NCBI RefSeq assembly: GCF_001746205.1
Contig: NZ_MDCO01000012.1
Location: 124,001-188,000, forward strand
Source of the DNA: Brachyspira hampsonii
GTDB lineage: Bacteria; Spirochaetota; Brachyspiria; Brachyspirales; Brachyspiraceae
DNA: 64,000 nucleotides
Reading direction: 5' to 3'
The notes beneath the pieces were generated by a model that saw only the letters and a list, made by a program, of their open reading frames with translations, made no database searches and was not told the DNA's origin. The translations under genes and the position numbers were made by a program. Shown here piece by piece: positions 44,836 to 55,346 of the stretch (the first letter of the stretch is position 1; every line of letters starts with the position of its first letter).

Positions 44836-47076
44836 ATGAAACTTAATAGTTTAACATTTAAAATACCGCTTATTATGGGACTTTCTATTACATTATCAAT
44901 ATTTGTAATAACTGTTATAATGTTTTTAATATCATTGAAGTCCGTTGATATAGCGGCTCAAAATGGATTTGAAACTACAGCCGTTGCTTATGAAAGTACG
45001 GTTAATCTATGGATAGAAGAACAACAATCAAGGGTAGATTCTTTTTCTACAAATGAAAGTATTATCAATTATTTATTAGATAGGACAGAAGAAAATACTC
45101 AAATAGCAGTTGATAGTCTTTCAGCATTTAAAAATTATAGGAAATCCTCACTTCATTTTGTAATTTTAGATACAGAGGGAAAAGTTTTGCTGGATTCAGA
45201 AGGCGGCAGCTTAATGAATTATAATCATGGCTCTGATTCTGATTTTTATTCTTATAGAAATAATACCAAAAATGAAAGAATATGGATTTCTAAGTCGTCT
45301 ATAACAGGAAAGCCTGTGTTTAAAATGTATTCGGATATAAATGATGCTAATGGTAATATAATTGGAGTATTATCATATCATATTGATTGGGCTGATTTTA
45401 TAGGACATTCTATATCTAATTATAAATATGGGGAAACAGGAAATATCGTCATAATAGATGAAAATAAGAATATAATAGCTTCTAAAGATGAAACTAAAGT
45501 ATTAACTAGTCTTTCCCAATTTGAACCTTTAAAAGATATTGAAGAGCTAAAAACAGGAATAAAACATTATAAAGATAAAGACGGCAAACTTTATATGCTT
45601 TATTTTAATACTATTATTTATCCTTATTGGTATATAGTGGTAACTATAGCTGAAAGTGAACTTTACAATCCTGTTAAGTTTATGCTTATACTTCCTATTG
45701 TAGTAGGAATAGTTCTTAGTATTATTTCTATAATTGTAATTTGGTTATTCTGTAAGTATGTTATGTATCCTATCAAAGAAGCAGTTAAAGAGGCAGAAAG
45801 CATTTCTAATGGTGATTTAACTAGTGTTATATCAGATAAATATTTAAAAAGAAAAGATGAAATAGGTGATATTTTAAATAGCTTTAATAAGATGAAAAAA
45901 GTTATAAAGGATATCATTAAAGTAGTAAACTCAAATATTTCTCAGACAAAAAGAACTGCATACAGCCTCTATTATTCTAATAAAGATTTATCTGCTAGAA
46001 CAATATCTCAGGCTTCAGATATAAATGAAACAACAGAGTTTATGAAAAATATTTCTATGGCTATAGATGAATCTACAAGTAATATGAAAACTATGAGCGA
46101 AAGCATGATGGATGCTAGAGATGAAATAAATAATGCCGGAGCTATAATATTTGATACGGCTAAAAATACTGAACTTGTATTTGAATCTAGTAAGAAGATA
46201 GGTGATATTATAAAAATTATTGAAGATATAGCTTTTCAGACTAATATATTGGCATTAAATGCTTCTGTAGAGGCTGCTAGGGCTGGAGAGCAGGGAAGGG
46301 GATTTGCTGTTGTTGCTTCTGAGGTTAGAAATTTAGCACAAAGCACTTCGGAATCTGCTAAAAATATCACTTTGCTTATAGAAGATAGTAATGATAAAAT
46401 AAAAAAAGCTACTGATTCTGCTAATATGTCGCAAAAATTATTTGTGGAGATAGAAAAGAAAATAGAAAATACGACTAATATAATGCAGGATATGGTTGTA
46501 AGGATAGACAGACAGCATGAAGATGTTTCTAAAATTAATAATTCTATGCTCAGTATAGATGTTAAAACTAAAGATAATGCCAATTTAGTAGAGCTTATGA
46601 AAAATTCGTCTTCAGAGTTAGAAAAGCAAACTAATAATTTCTTTAGTGCTATAAGTTTCTTTAAAACAGGTGTTCATCATATAGATTGGTCGGATAATTA
46701 TAATACTAATAATGCTCATATAGATGAACAGCATATGAAATTGATTAACTTTATTAATGATATATACTCTGCTATATATGAAAATGATAAAGACAGAGTG
46801 AAAAATATTTTTAATATGACTTTAGATTATACTAAATACCATTTTTCCGATGAAGAGAAACTTCAAAATGCTAATTCTAATAAATATAAAAAGATTAAGG
46901 AACATTTTGAACAGCATAGAAGTTTTGAAAATTTAGTTGATAAGAAAATTAAAGAGCTAAATAATGCTAATGATTGGAAAAATACGGCTATGGATATGGC
47001 AAATATTTTGAGTAAATGGCTTATTCAGCATATAGGAGTTTGGGATAAAGAATTTGTAAAAATAGCTGGAATATAG
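44836..47076 (+). CDS. Methyl-accepting chemotaxis protein with C-terminal hemerythrin domain
   Basis: 746 residues. TM1 (about 12-34), a periplasmic Cache-type sensor (35-280), TM2 (about 282-306), HAMP (to about 360), then the coiled signalling domain. The signalling tip [22 protein letters not shown] is near residue 464. From about 616 comes a bacteriohemerythrin with all seven iron ligands: IDEQH, H-x3-E in YHFSDEE, H-x3-H in EHFEQH and H-x4-D in QHIGVWD. Such a receptor could sense oxygen inside the cell and a ligand outside. It lies 69 bases after the divergent flagellin. Confidence 0.92.
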   Translation: MKLNSLTFKIPLIMGLSITLSIFVITVIMFLISLKSVDIAAQNGFETTAVAYESTVNLWIEEQQSRVDSFSTNESIINYLLDRTEENTQIAVDSLSAFKNYRKSSLHFVILDTEGKVLLDSEGGSLMNYNHGSDSDFYSYRNNTKNERIWISKSSITGKPVFKMYSDINDANGNIIGVLSYHIDWADFIGHSISNYKYGETGNIVIIDENKNIIASKDETKVLTSLSQFEPLKDIEELKTGIKHYKDKDGKLYMLYFNTIIYPYWYIVVTIAESELYNPVKFMLILPIVVGIVLSIISIIVIWLFCKYVMYPIKEAVKEAESISNGDLTSVISDKYLKRKDEIGDILNSFNKMKKVIKDIIKVVNSNISQTKRTAYSLYYSNKDLSARTISQASDINETTEFMKNISMAIDESTSNMKTMSESMMDARDEINNAGAIIFDTAKNTELVFESSKKIGDIIKIIEDIAFQTNILALNASVEAARAGEQGRGFAVVASEVRNLAQSTSESAKNITLLIEDSNDKIKKATDSANMSQKLFVEIEKKIENTTNIMQDMVVRIDRQHEDVSKINNSMLSIDVKTKDNANLVELMKNSSSELEKQTNNFFSAISFFKTGVHHIDWSDNYNTNNAHIDEQHMKLINFINDIYSAIYENDKDRVKNIFNMTLDYTKYHFSDEEKLQNANSNKYKKIKEHFEQHRSFENLVDKKIKELNNANDWKNTAMDMANILSKWLIQHIGVWDKEFVKIAGI

Positions 47077-47224
47077 TAATAAAATTTTGTATATATACGA
47101 TATTATTTATAAAAAATTTTGCAATATGAAAAACTTTTATTATATTTTATTATATAATTATTTTAGTAAATGGTAATTATATATACTTATTAATAACCAA
47201 TACTTATAAGATTACAATACTATA

Positions 47225-47253
47225 TTGAAATTTATTTTTATAAGTGTTATTAT
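47225..47253 (+). promoter_or_regulatory. Promoter of the second hemerythrin chemoreceptor
   Basis: TTGAAA (47225-47230), 17 bases, TATTAT (47248-47253), 38 bases before the start codon. Confidence 0.5.
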
Positions 47254-47291
47254 TCTACATTATAATTAAAAATATACTTCGGAGAGAAAGT

Positions 47292-49556
47292 ATGAAAATA
47301 TATAGTTTAAGATTTAAAATACCTGTTTTGTTTATAACTGCTATAGTTATATCTATATTACTTAGCGTTGGAATTGTATTATTTTTTAGTACAAAGGCTA
47401 TAGATGATGCTGTTGATAGCGGATTTGAATCTACATCAATTTCTTATAAAAATTTAATCAATCTTTGGTTAGAGGATAATACTTCTTCTATGGGTAATTT
47501 TATTACCTCTGAAGCATTAATAAATTTTTTATTAAACCCTCAAGATGAAGATTTAAAACTTAGAGCTGAAGAAGCTTTGAAATATTTCAAGACTTCAAAA
47601 AATTCATTCATTAATTTTATATTATTAGATTTAAATGGAAATGCTATAATCGATTCTGAGAATGGTATTCTTAATAATGTAAGTATGGATAGAAATGATG
47701 AAGGTTGGAAGAAGTTTGTTGCCGGCGGATATAATTCCGGAGGTGAGGCAAGTATAAGTAAATCAGTTGCCACAGGAAATCCTACTTATAGAATATGGTC
47801 AGGAATAAAAGATAATACAGGCAGAGTTATAGGTGTATTATCTGGAAATATAGATTGGGGAGATTTGATTAACGGATATATTTTAAATGTGAAAATAGGA
47901 GAAAGCGGAAAAATCTCTATAATAGATGGAAATAAAAAAATATTAGCTCATAATGACAAGAATAAAATTTTAACTACTGCAGAAAGTTATCTTCCTTATG
48001 ATGAGGTTGTAAAAAATAAAAATGGTATTACGCATTATAAGGATATTCATGATAATCAAAAATATTTGATGTCATATTACAATGTAGATAATACAGATTG
48101 GTACATCATAATGACTATTTTACAAAATGAATTATATTCTTCATTAGGAAAAACTATTATATTCTCTATATTATTTGGAATAGCTATAATAATAATTGTA
48201 ACTTTTATTATTGTAGCATTTACAAGAAGATTAACATCTCCTTTAAAAGAGGCTTTGAGATTAGCAAATTTAATATCTAAAGGAGATTTAACTTTTGAGA
48301 TAAATAATGTATATTTGAACAGAAAAGATGAAACAGGACAATTAATAAAAAGTTTTGATAATATAAAAACATCTATAAGAGATATTATCGATGTAGCTAA
48401 TTCAAATGTTGCTTTGACTAAGAGGACAGCATATTCTCTATCATATTCAAATAAAGATTTAGCTGCAAGAACTTTGAATCAGGCATCGGATTTAGAAAAG
48501 ACAGCTGAAGCTACAGAAGAGATATCAAGTACCATAAAGAAAACAGCAGAGAATGCTTCTATTATCAATGATATGATGACGGATGCAAGAAATGCTGTAG
48601 AAGAAGCTGGAAGCATTATTTCAGAAACAGCTCAAAATACTAGTCAGGCTTTTGAATATAGTCAAAAGATTAGCGGATTAGTAAAGTTTATTGAAGATAT
48701 AGCATTTCAGACTAATATATTGGCTTTGAATGCTTCTGTAGAGGCGGCAAGAGCAGGAGATCAGGGAAGAGGATTTGCTGTTGTTGCTTCTGAGGTTAGA
48801 AATTTGGCTCAGACTACTCAAAGTTCTGTTAATAATATTACTTCATTTATTACAGAAAGTAATGATAAGGTAAAAAAGGCAACTGATTCTGCTAATATGT
48901 CTAGAACTTTATTTGAAGATATAGAAAGTAAAATTGAAGAAACTACAAAAGTTATTGCTGATATGGCTAATACTACTAAAGAACAGTTAATAGGTATAGA
49001 CAGTATAAATAGTGCCATGTCCAATATGGATGCACAAACTCAAGATAATAGTACATTGGTTTCATCTATGCATGAATCATCTAAAGAACTTGAAGATCAG
49101 ATGGAGCAGTTATCAAATGCTATGTCTTTCTTTAAGGTTGGTGCTAGAAAGTTAGAATGGCTTGATCAGTACTATACTCATAATAAAACTATAGATGGTC
49201 AGCATGTTCAAATTATAGAATATGCTAATAAAGTTCATTCTGCTTTATATAATGGTGTAAAAGAGGATGTTGATGAAGCATTTAAGGGGGCTATTAATTA
49301 TACTAAATACCATTTTGCTGAAGAACAAAAAATACAGGTGGCACATAAAGATAAATATCATAAGATTAAAGAACATTTTGAAGAACATAGAAGATTTGAA
49401 AGAGCTATTGATGATCAATATAAAGCATTTAAATCAAGCAGTGATTGGCGTCAGATAGCAACTGATTTCTCAGAACTTTTAGCTCAACTTCTAATAGAAC
49501 ATATTGGTGTATGGGATAAAGAGTTTGTAAGAATTGCAGGTATAAAAGATTCTTAA
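47292..49556 (+). CDS. Methyl-accepting chemotaxis protein with C-terminal hemerythrin domain (paralogue)
   Basis: 754 residues from ATG 47292, preceded by GGAGAG. Layout is identical to the preceding receptor: TM1, Cache-type periplasmic domain, TM2, HAMP, signalling domain (tip near residue 470) and, from about residue 622, a hemerythrin with IDGQH, YHFAEEQ, EHFEEH and EHIGVWD, so the diiron ligands are complete. The periplasmic domain has diverged more than the cytoplasmic part, suggesting a different external ligand. It ends 4 bases from the convergent DUF4416 gene. Confidence 0.92.
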   Translation: MKIYSLRFKIPVLFITAIVISILLSVGIVLFFSTKAIDDAVDSGFESTSISYKNLINLWLEDNTSSMGNFITSEALINFLLNPQDEDLKLRAEEALKYFKTSKNSFINFILLDLNGNAIIDSENGILNNVSMDRNDEGWKKFVAGGYNSGGEASISKSVATGNPTYRIWSGIKDNTGRVIGVLSGNIDWGDLINGYILNVKIGESGKISIIDGNKKILAHNDKNKILTTAESYLPYDEVVKNKNGITHYKDIHDNQKYLMSYYNVDNTDWYIIMTILQNELYSSLGKTIIFSILFGIAIIIIVTFIIVAFTRRLTSPLKEALRLANLISKGDLTFEINNVYLNRKDETGQLIKSFDNIKTSIRDIIDVANSNVALTKRTAYSLSYSNKDLAARTLNQASDLEKTAEATEEISSTIKKTAENASIINDMMTDARNAVEEAGSIISETAQNTSQAFEYSQKISGLVKFIEDIAFQTNILALNASVEAARAGDQGRGFAVVASEVRNLAQTTQSSVNNITSFITESNDKVKKATDSANMSRTLFEDIESKIEETTKVIADMANTTKEQLIGIDSINSAMSNMDAQTQDNSTLVSSMHESSKELEDQMEQLSNAMSFFKVGARKLEWLDQYYTHNKTIDGQHVQIIEYANKVHSALYNGVKEDVDEAFKGAINYTKYHFAEEQKIQVAHKDKYHKIKEHFEEHRRFERAIDDQYKAFKSSSDWRQIATDFSELLAQLLIEHIGVWDKEFVRIAGIKDS

Positions 49557-49560
49557 AATA

Positions 49561-50118
49561 TTATTTCCAATTAGAACCAAATGGAGAGCTTTCTATGAGT
49601 CTATTATAGAAAAGCTCTCTTATTTTATTTAAAAACTTTTTTGTTTCTTCGCTTGAATAATCCGCATAAGTCCATTGTAATTCAGTATAGCCTTTTTTCT
49701 TTTTATATATAAGAGTTAAATCTGCAAATACTCCGTCTTTTAAATATATCCTATGTGTAAAGTTTTTATTTGTAACTAAAATAAAATTTTCTAAAGTCAA
49801 TATTGCAGGATCTATATTAATTTTTCTTTTATTATTTTCATCTGAATATTCTTTTTCTATGCTATCTGTTATCTTTTTTACATCACTTATGTAGTCTCTT
49901 TCTATCATATATTTGAAAACCACAAATCTCTTATTTAGGGATTCTCCCATCTCTTCTTTATAATAAATGGAATGCGAAAATAAATATTCATCACTTATAA
50001 TCTCAATTTCACCGAAATTATCAATAAGTTTTTCTAATACACAATTATATATATCTATGTCATTATACATTAGGGCAGTAATAAGAACTGCCTTTGATTG
50101 TTTTAATACTTTACTCAT
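49561..50118 (-). CDS. DUF4416 family protein
   Basis: 185 residues, soluble. Recognised as DUF4416 from the general pattern: an N-terminal PSKAVLITALMYND-like strand, SHSIYYKEEMGESLNKRFVVF, a central NIDPAILTLENFILVTNK segment, the RIYLKDGVFADLTLIYKKKKGY block and a closing WTYADYSSEETKKFL. The family is widespread in spirochaetes and other anaerobes and has no known function. It stands alone between the second chemoreceptor and argD. Confidence 0.75.
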   Translation of the reverse strand: MSKVLKQSKAVLITALMYNDIDIYNCVLEKLIDNFGEIEIISDEYLFSHSIYYKEEMGESLNKRFVVFKYMIERDYISDVKKITDSIEKEYSDENNKRKINIDPAILTLENFILVTNKNFTHRIYLKDGVFADLTLIYKKKKGYTELQWTYADYSSEETKKFLNKIRELFYNRLIESSPFGSNWK

Positions 50119-50199
50119 AATAATATATTATATTATTTTTATTTATATTTCTATATGTTTTAATCTGCATCATATTATTATTTTCTTATTATTGCTAAT

Positions 50200-50256
50200 A
50201 AAAATTGTTCGCTAAATATGTATAGCAAATGACTTTGCTATACGCTCACAATTTTT
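50200..50256 (-). terminator. Two-tier hairpin terminator after argD
   Basis: The inner stem TATAGCAAA/TTTGCTATA (50221-50229 with 50234-50242) closes a 4-base loop. The outer arms AAAAATTGT/ACAATTTTT (50200-50208 with 50248-50256) pair as well. On the minus strand it ends in UUUUU, downstream of argD. The adjoining TTATTATTGCTA word is shared with the tract at 31330-31445. Confidence 0.65.
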
Positions 50257-50362
50257 ATATTTATCTTTCTAGTATCTAAAAATTATTATTAATATAATTA
50301 CTGTAACAAACTTATGATAAAGTGTAATTATAATTCACTTTTATTTTATCAAAACTATATTA

Positions 50363-51601
50363 TTATTCTATACATTCACAAAGTATAGAAACTGCTTTCT
50401 CTAATTCTTTTTCTGTTATTGTAAGAGGAGGAAGAAGTCTTATTTTTGTTTTGGCAGTTAATGGAATGGCTCCTTTGGATATACATTTTTCTACTATTTC
50501 TTTAGCATTCAAACCTTCTTTAAGTTTTATTCCAAGCATTAAGCCTATACCATCAACACTTTCCACATTATCAAGTTTCATTAATTTATCTTTTATATAT
50601 TTAGATTTCTTCTCAACTTCTTTTAGTAAATTTTTATCTATTATATTTAATACTTCCAAAGCACCGCTTGCCACTATAGGGTTAGCACCAAATGTAGAGC
50701 CATGATCTCCGTTATTAAATACATTAGAGCAAGTTTTACTCATAAGCATAGCGCCTATAGGAAGTCCTCCTCCTAAGCCTTTAGCTAATGTAGTTATATC
50801 TGGTTTGATACCGAAATGTTCTGAGCATAAAAATTTACCTGTTCTTCCAACTCCAGTTTGTACTTCATCAACTATAAAAAGTATATCATTTTCTTCACAG
50901 TATTTTCTTATATTTTGTACATATTCTTTATCAAGCGGTATAACCCCGCCTTCTCCCTGTATAAGTTCAAGCATTAAAGCACAAGCATTATCTTCTAATT
51001 TAGAAACAGTATCTTCATAATTGTTAGCCTCTGCAAATGAAAATCCTTCCAAAAATGGAAAAAAGTAATTATGAAAAACTTCCTGACCTGTAGCAGATAG
51101 TGTAGCCATAGTTCTGCCATGGAATGAGTTTTTTAATGTTACTATTTTATTTCTTTTATATTCTTTATCATTATTAGCATATTTATCAAAAGAGTATTTT
51201 CTTGCACATTTTATAGCAGCTTCATTAGCCTCAGCACCTGAATTGCAGAAAAATACTTTATCATATTTTGTTATAGTGCATAGTTTTTTAGCTAAATCAA
51301 TATAAGGTTTTGTATAGTACAAATTAGAAGTATGCTGAAGAGTTTTAGCCTGATTATTTACGGCATTAATCCAGCTTTTATTGCCGTATCCTACGCTATT
51401 AACACCAATTCCGCTTCCTAAATCAATATATTCTTTTCCTTCAATATCTTTTAATTTAGCACCGCTTCCAGATTCTAAAACCAAATCAAATCTGGCATAA
51501 GTATTAGCAACATATTTTTTGCTGTTATTTATATATTCTTTTTTTAATTTTGACTTTTCATTATTTTCAGTATTTTGTTTATTTGTTTTTTTGCATGGCA
51601 T
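50363..51601 (-). CDS. argD: Acetylornithine aminotransferase
   Basis: PLP enzyme converting N-acetylglutamate semialdehyde to N-acetylornithine. 412 residues, with a Lys/Asn-rich N-terminal extension of about 25 residues before the family start. Conserved: GSGIGVNSVGYG, FCNSGAEANEAAIK, FHGRTMATLSATGQ, FIVDEVQTGVGRTG and the PLP lysine in TLAKGLGGGLPIGAM. It is the last gene of argC-argJ-argB-argD, 40 bases after argB. Some ArgD enzymes also act in lysine synthesis as DapC. Confidence 0.94.
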   Translation of the reverse strand: MPCKKTNKQNTENNEKSKLKKEYINNSKKYVANTYARFDLVLESGSGAKLKDIEGKEYIDLGSGIGVNSVGYGNKSWINAVNNQAKTLQHTSNLYYTKPYIDLAKKLCTITKYDKVFFCNSGAEANEAAIKCARKYSFDKYANNDKEYKRNKIVTLKNSFHGRTMATLSATGQEVFHNYFFPFLEGFSFAEANNYEDTVSKLEDNACALMLELIQGEGGVIPLDKEYVQNIRKYCEENDILFIVDEVQTGVGRTGKFLCSEHFGIKPDITTLAKGLGGGLPIGAMLMSKTCSNVFNNGDHGSTFGANPIVASGALEVLNIIDKNLLKEVEKKSKYIKDKLMKLDNVESVDGIGLMLGIKLKEGLNAKEIVEKCISKGAIPLTAKTKIRLLPPLTITEKELEKAVSILCECIE

Positions 51602-51641
51602 ATTTTTACCCTCATTTTTATTTTATTTACTCATTACTATT

Positions 51642-52508
51642 TTAGTCTTTATAAAACATAGTTCCTATACCTTCATCGGTAAACATTTCTATTAGTAGGG
51701 AATGGCATAATCTTCCGTCTATTATAAATACTTTTGATACTCCATTTTCAACTGCATCTATACAATGCTTAACTTTAGGTATCATTCCTCCTGATATAGT
51801 GCCGTCTTTTATTAAATTATCTACATCTTTAATATTTATCTGACTTATTAAAGAGTTTTCATCATCTTTATTTTTTAAAAGTCCCGGAGTATCTGTCATA
51901 TATATTAAAGTTTCAGCTTTGAGACTTTCTGCTATTTTAGCAGCGGCAGTATCAGCATTGATATTATATACATTTCCTTCATTGTCGCATCCTACAGTTG
52001 CAACTATTGGAATATATTTATTTGTTATAATTGTATTTAATAAATCTGTATCCACTTCATCAACATCGCCTACAAATCCTAAATCATCATCTCCCTTGTA
52101 TTTACTTACTTTAAACATACCTCCGTCAATACCGCATATACCTAAACATTTACCGCCTGAATTTTCAAGAGAAGCCGCTAAATCTTTATTAACCTTTCCA
52201 GCAAGCACCATTTTTACTACTTCTGCAGTTTCTTTATCAGTATATCTAAGTCCGTTTATGAATCTAGATTCTTTGCCTATTTTATTTAGTACCGCAGTGA
52301 TATCTTTACCGCCGCCATGAACCACTATAACCTTTATACCAACTGTAGATAAAAGTGCAACATCAGTCATAACTTTCTTTTTTAATTCAGGGTTTTCCAT
52401 AGCACTTCCGCCGTATTTTATGACAACGGTTTTTCCTGTATATTTTTGTATATAAGGAAGAGCCTGATTTAATATAAACGCTTTATCTCTATTTGAAATA
52501 TTTTCCAT
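51642..52508 (-). CDS. argB: Acetylglutamate kinase
   Basis: Phosphorylates N-acetylglutamate. 288 residues of amino-acid-kinase fold: VVIKYGGSAMENPELK (phosphate-binding), VIVVHGGGKDITAVL, KVNKDLAASLENSGGKCLGICG, and VGCDNEGNVYNINADTAA with the downstream TDTPGLLKN. In many bacteria the arginine-sensitive type carries an N-terminal helix; here about 25 residues precede the kinase core (NQALPYIQKYTGKT), consistent with feedback inhibition by arginine. AAGGAA lies just before the ATG. Confidence 0.96.
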   Translation of the reverse strand: MENISNRDKAFILNQALPYIQKYTGKTVVIKYGGSAMENPELKKKVMTDVALLSTVGIKVIVVHGGGKDITAVLNKIGKESRFINGLRYTDKETAEVVKMVLAGKVNKDLAASLENSGGKCLGICGIDGGMFKVSKYKGDDDLGFVGDVDEVDTDLLNTIITNKYIPIVATVGCDNEGNVYNINADTAAAKIAESLKAETLIYMTDTPGLLKNKDDENSLISQINIKDVDNLIKDGTISGGMIPKVKHCIDAVENGVSKVFIIDGRLCHSLLIEMFTDEGIGTMFYKD

Positions 52509-52528
52509 TTTTATTTCCTTTATATTAT

Positions 52529-53761
52529 TTAACTTCTGTAAGAGCCATTAATTTTTACATAATCATAAGTTAAATCACAGCCCCAAGCAACAGCCTTACT
52601 TGTACCGCAGTTCATATCTATTGTAATTTTTATCTCATCTTCTTTTAATATTTTCAAAGCCTCTTCTTCGCTGAACTCTACACCATATCCATCTTTATAA
52701 ACATTCATCTCGCCGTATTTAGAACCTACATTAATAGATACTTTATTAATATCAAAATCAGCATCTTCAGTATACCCTATAGCACATGAAATTCTTCCCC
52801 AATTCATATCGCATCCGAACATAGCAGCTTTTACTAAATTTGAAGTGATTACAGATTTTGCTATTTTTCTAGCTAATTTCATATCGCTTGCATTTATAAC
52901 TTCGCATTCTATTAATTTTGTAGCACCTTCTCCATCTTTAGCCATCTGTTTAGATAAATAAGTATTTGTCATATTTAATGCTTTACAAAATATTTTATAA
53001 TTATCATCTTCTTTATCTATTATATTATTTTGAGCTTCTCCGTTAGCAAGCACTACGCACATATCATTAGTAGAAGTATCTCCGTCAACACTAATCATGT
53101 TATATGTATATTTCACATCCTCGCTTAAAGCCTTTTGCAGCATCTCGCTTGTAATATTGCAGTCTGTAGTTACAAATGCAAGCATGGTAGCCATATTAGG
53201 GTGAATCATACCGCTTCCTTTTGACATTCCTCCGATATGAACTTTTTTTCCGTCTATTTCAAATTCATAAGCAATTTCTTTCATAGTTGTATCTGTAGTC
53301 ATTATAGCTGCTGCTGCATTTTGAGCATGCTCTTTAGAATGTCCTAAATTATCTATTAATACTTTCATATTTTTTTGTATAGGCTCTATATTAAGAGGGA
53401 CTCCTATAACACCTGTAGAAGCAACTGCTACATCTTTTTCATCAATACCCAATACATCAGCTGCAAGTTTACACATTTCCTTTGCCTTTTCAACTCCGTC
53501 TTTATTGCAGGTATTAGCATTTCCAGAATTGCATATAACTGCTTTTGCTTTGCCGTCTTTTAAATGCTCTTTGCTTACAGTGATATTTGCTCCGCATACT
53601 TTATTTTGTGTATAAACAGCGGCTGCTGAACATAAACTTTCACTGTAAATTATTGCTAAATCTTTTTTTTCACTATTCTTTTTTATACCAGCATGTACTC
53701 CATTTGCTTTGAAACCTTTAGCAGCACATACACCGCCTTCAATTTGTTTAATGTTTGTCAT
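52529..53761 (-). CDS. argJ: Bifunctional ornithine acetyltransferase / N-acetylglutamate synthase
   Basis: Moves the acetyl group from N-acetylornithine to glutamate, making the pathway cyclic. 410 residues. The self-cleavage site is visible in KGSGMIHPNMATMLAF: the Thr of MATML becomes the nucleophile of the beta subunit. CNSGNANTC and DMNWGRISCAIGY are other family blocks. Because ArgJ is present, no ArgE is needed; whether it also accepts acetyl-CoA (the bifunctional form) cannot be told from sequence by eye. AGGAG precedes the ATG. Confidence 0.95.
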   Translation of the reverse strand: MTNIKQIEGGVCAAKGFKANGVHAGIKKNSEKKDLAIIYSESLCSAAAVYTQNKVCGANITVSKEHLKDGKAKAVICNSGNANTCNKDGVEKAKEMCKLAADVLGIDEKDVAVASTGVIGVPLNIEPIQKNMKVLIDNLGHSKEHAQNAAAAIMTTDTTMKEIAYEFEIDGKKVHIGGMSKGSGMIHPNMATMLAFVTTDCNITSEMLQKALSEDVKYTYNMISVDGDTSTNDMCVVLANGEAQNNIIDKEDDNYKIFCKALNMTNTYLSKQMAKDGEGATKLIECEVINASDMKLARKIAKSVITSNLVKAAMFGCDMNWGRISCAIGYTEDADFDINKVSINVGSKYGEMNVYKDGYGVEFSEEEALKILKEDEIKITIDMNCGTSKAVAWGCDLTYDYVKINGSYRS

Positions 53762-53836
53762 CTATTTAATCTCCTATTGTTGCTAAAACTTATCATTAAT
53801 AAAAAATTGTTATATGCCTATAATTATTATATTTTA

Positions 53837-54895
53837 TTAAAAAGCTGGAGGAATAAAATTAAGCCCTTCATCTTCTTTCAAGCCTAATGCTATATTCATG
53901 TTTTGTATTGCCTGTCCTGCTGCTCCTTTTACCATATTATCTATTGCTGATACTATTATTAATTTATTTGTTCTATTATCTATATGCAAAGATATATCAC
54001 AGTAGTTTGAATATTTAACATATTTTAAATTTGCTGTTTCGCCGATATTAAGCACTCTTACAAATGATGAATCTTTATAAAACTCATTATAAATATTATG
54101 TATATTTTCTAATGTATCATTTTTATTTTCTAATTTGGCATATATTGTTGAAACTATACCCCTATTTAATGGAAGCAAATGTGGTACAAAAGTTACTTTT
54201 ATATCTTCTCCGTATATATTTGATAATGTCTGTTCTATTTCCGGAGTATGTCTATGTTCTGCGATTTTATACGGTGCAAATGCTTCATTACATTCTGTAA
54301 AGTGAGTATTTAATTTTAATTCTCGTCCTGCACCTGTAGCACCTGATTTAGAATCTATTATAATATCATCTTTTATTATCAATTTATTCACCAAAGCAGG
54401 AGCTAATGCTAAGCCTATAGAAGTAGGATAGCAGCCCGGATTTCCTATAATTTTTGCATTCTTTAATTCTTTTTTACCGTATACATTATCATATTTAATT
54501 ATTTCTGGTATTGAATATATTGCCTCTTTATGAAGATTTTTATATTTATATTCTTTGCCGTACCATTTTTTATAATCTTCTTCATCTTCCAATCTAAAAT
54601 CAGCACCTAAATCTATAAACAAAATATTTTTTTCAAAACATTTATTTGCAATATCATCGCTTAAACCTGCAGGCAGCGATGCAAATACAACATCAGTATC
54701 TTCAAATATTTCATTTTCATCTAATAATAGTTTATCTAAGTTTTTATTTAAATTGGGATATACTTCATTTATATTTTTTCCTACAAAACTTTTTGAAGAT
54801 AAATTTTTTAATTCTACTTTGCTATGAGATAATAATAATCTTATTAATTCTGCACCTGCATATCCTGTAGCACCTATAACAGATACTTTTATCAT
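53837..54895 (-). CDS. argC: N-acetyl-gamma-glutamyl-phosphate reductase
   Basis: NADPH-dependent reduction of acetylglutamyl phosphate. 352 residues from ATG 54895, with AGGAG 8 bases upstream. N-terminal Rossmann motif VIGATGYAGAELIRLL, the catalytic cysteine in IIGNPGCYPTSIGLAL, and the substrate-binding HRHTPEIEQ segment are present. First gene of the argCJBD operon. A good promoter lies about 185 bases upstream, leaving a leader with a small AGGC/GCCT hairpin near 54992-55004. Confidence 0.95.
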   Translation of the reverse strand: MIKVSVIGATGYAGAELIRLLLSHSKVELKNLSSKSFVGKNINEVYPNLNKNLDKLLLDENEIFEDTDVVFASLPAGLSDDIANKCFEKNILFIDLGADFRLEDEEDYKKWYGKEYKYKNLHKEAIYSIPEIIKYDNVYGKKELKNAKIIGNPGCYPTSIGLALAPALVNKLIIKDDIIIDSKSGATGAGRELKLNTHFTECNEAFAPYKIAEHRHTPEIEQTLSNIYGEDIKVTFVPHLLPLNRGIVSTIYAKLENKNDTLENIHNIYNEFYKDSSFVRVLNIGETANLKYVKYSNYCDISLHIDNRTNKLIIVSAIDNMVKGAAGQAIQNMNIALGLKEDEGLNFIPPAF

Positions 54896-55077
54896 ATAAA
54901 ACACTCCTATAATAATATTGATAAAGAATAATATATAATTGCTTTTATTTTTGAGAAATTTATTTTAATATGTGAATGAAATGAATGGAGGCTTAACGCC
55001 TTGAGAGATAATTTTTCATGTAAAAAAATATATTATACATTTTTATTTTTCCTAAAACTGTTTAATATTTGCGTATT

Positions 55078-55105
55078 ATTATACTATTTATAATAAAAAA
55101 GTCAA
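55078..55105 (-). promoter_or_regulatory. Promoter of the argCJBD operon
   Basis: On the minus strand TTGACT (55100-55105), 16 bases, TATAAT (55078-55083). The remaining part of the gap to 55346 is AT-rich; TTGTCA at 55270 could be the -35 box of the plus-strand lipoprotein gene, but its -10 is weak. I found no convincing ArgR dyad. Confidence 0.55.
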
Positions 55106-55346
55106 GAATTTTTATTAAGTATTATAATATTTTATTTAATTATTAATTATAAAGAAAATGCAGAATATATGTTGAAAAATTCATATTTATAGTATAAAAT
55201 GAGCGTATGTTTGATTTGTTATTGAATAATTTGCTTAAGGTTCCAAGCCAATAATATGAACTCGGTTTATTGTCAAGCATCAAAAAAAATTGCATAAAAT
55301 TTTTTAGTAATAATAGTTTTATATCTAGCAGTAATAGGATTATATT

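Noticed and set aside
54896-55077. ArgR operator in the argC leader (TGAAT words near 54975-54990)
   Set aside because: The words are direct rather than inverted and do not form the TGAAT-n-ATTCA dyad.
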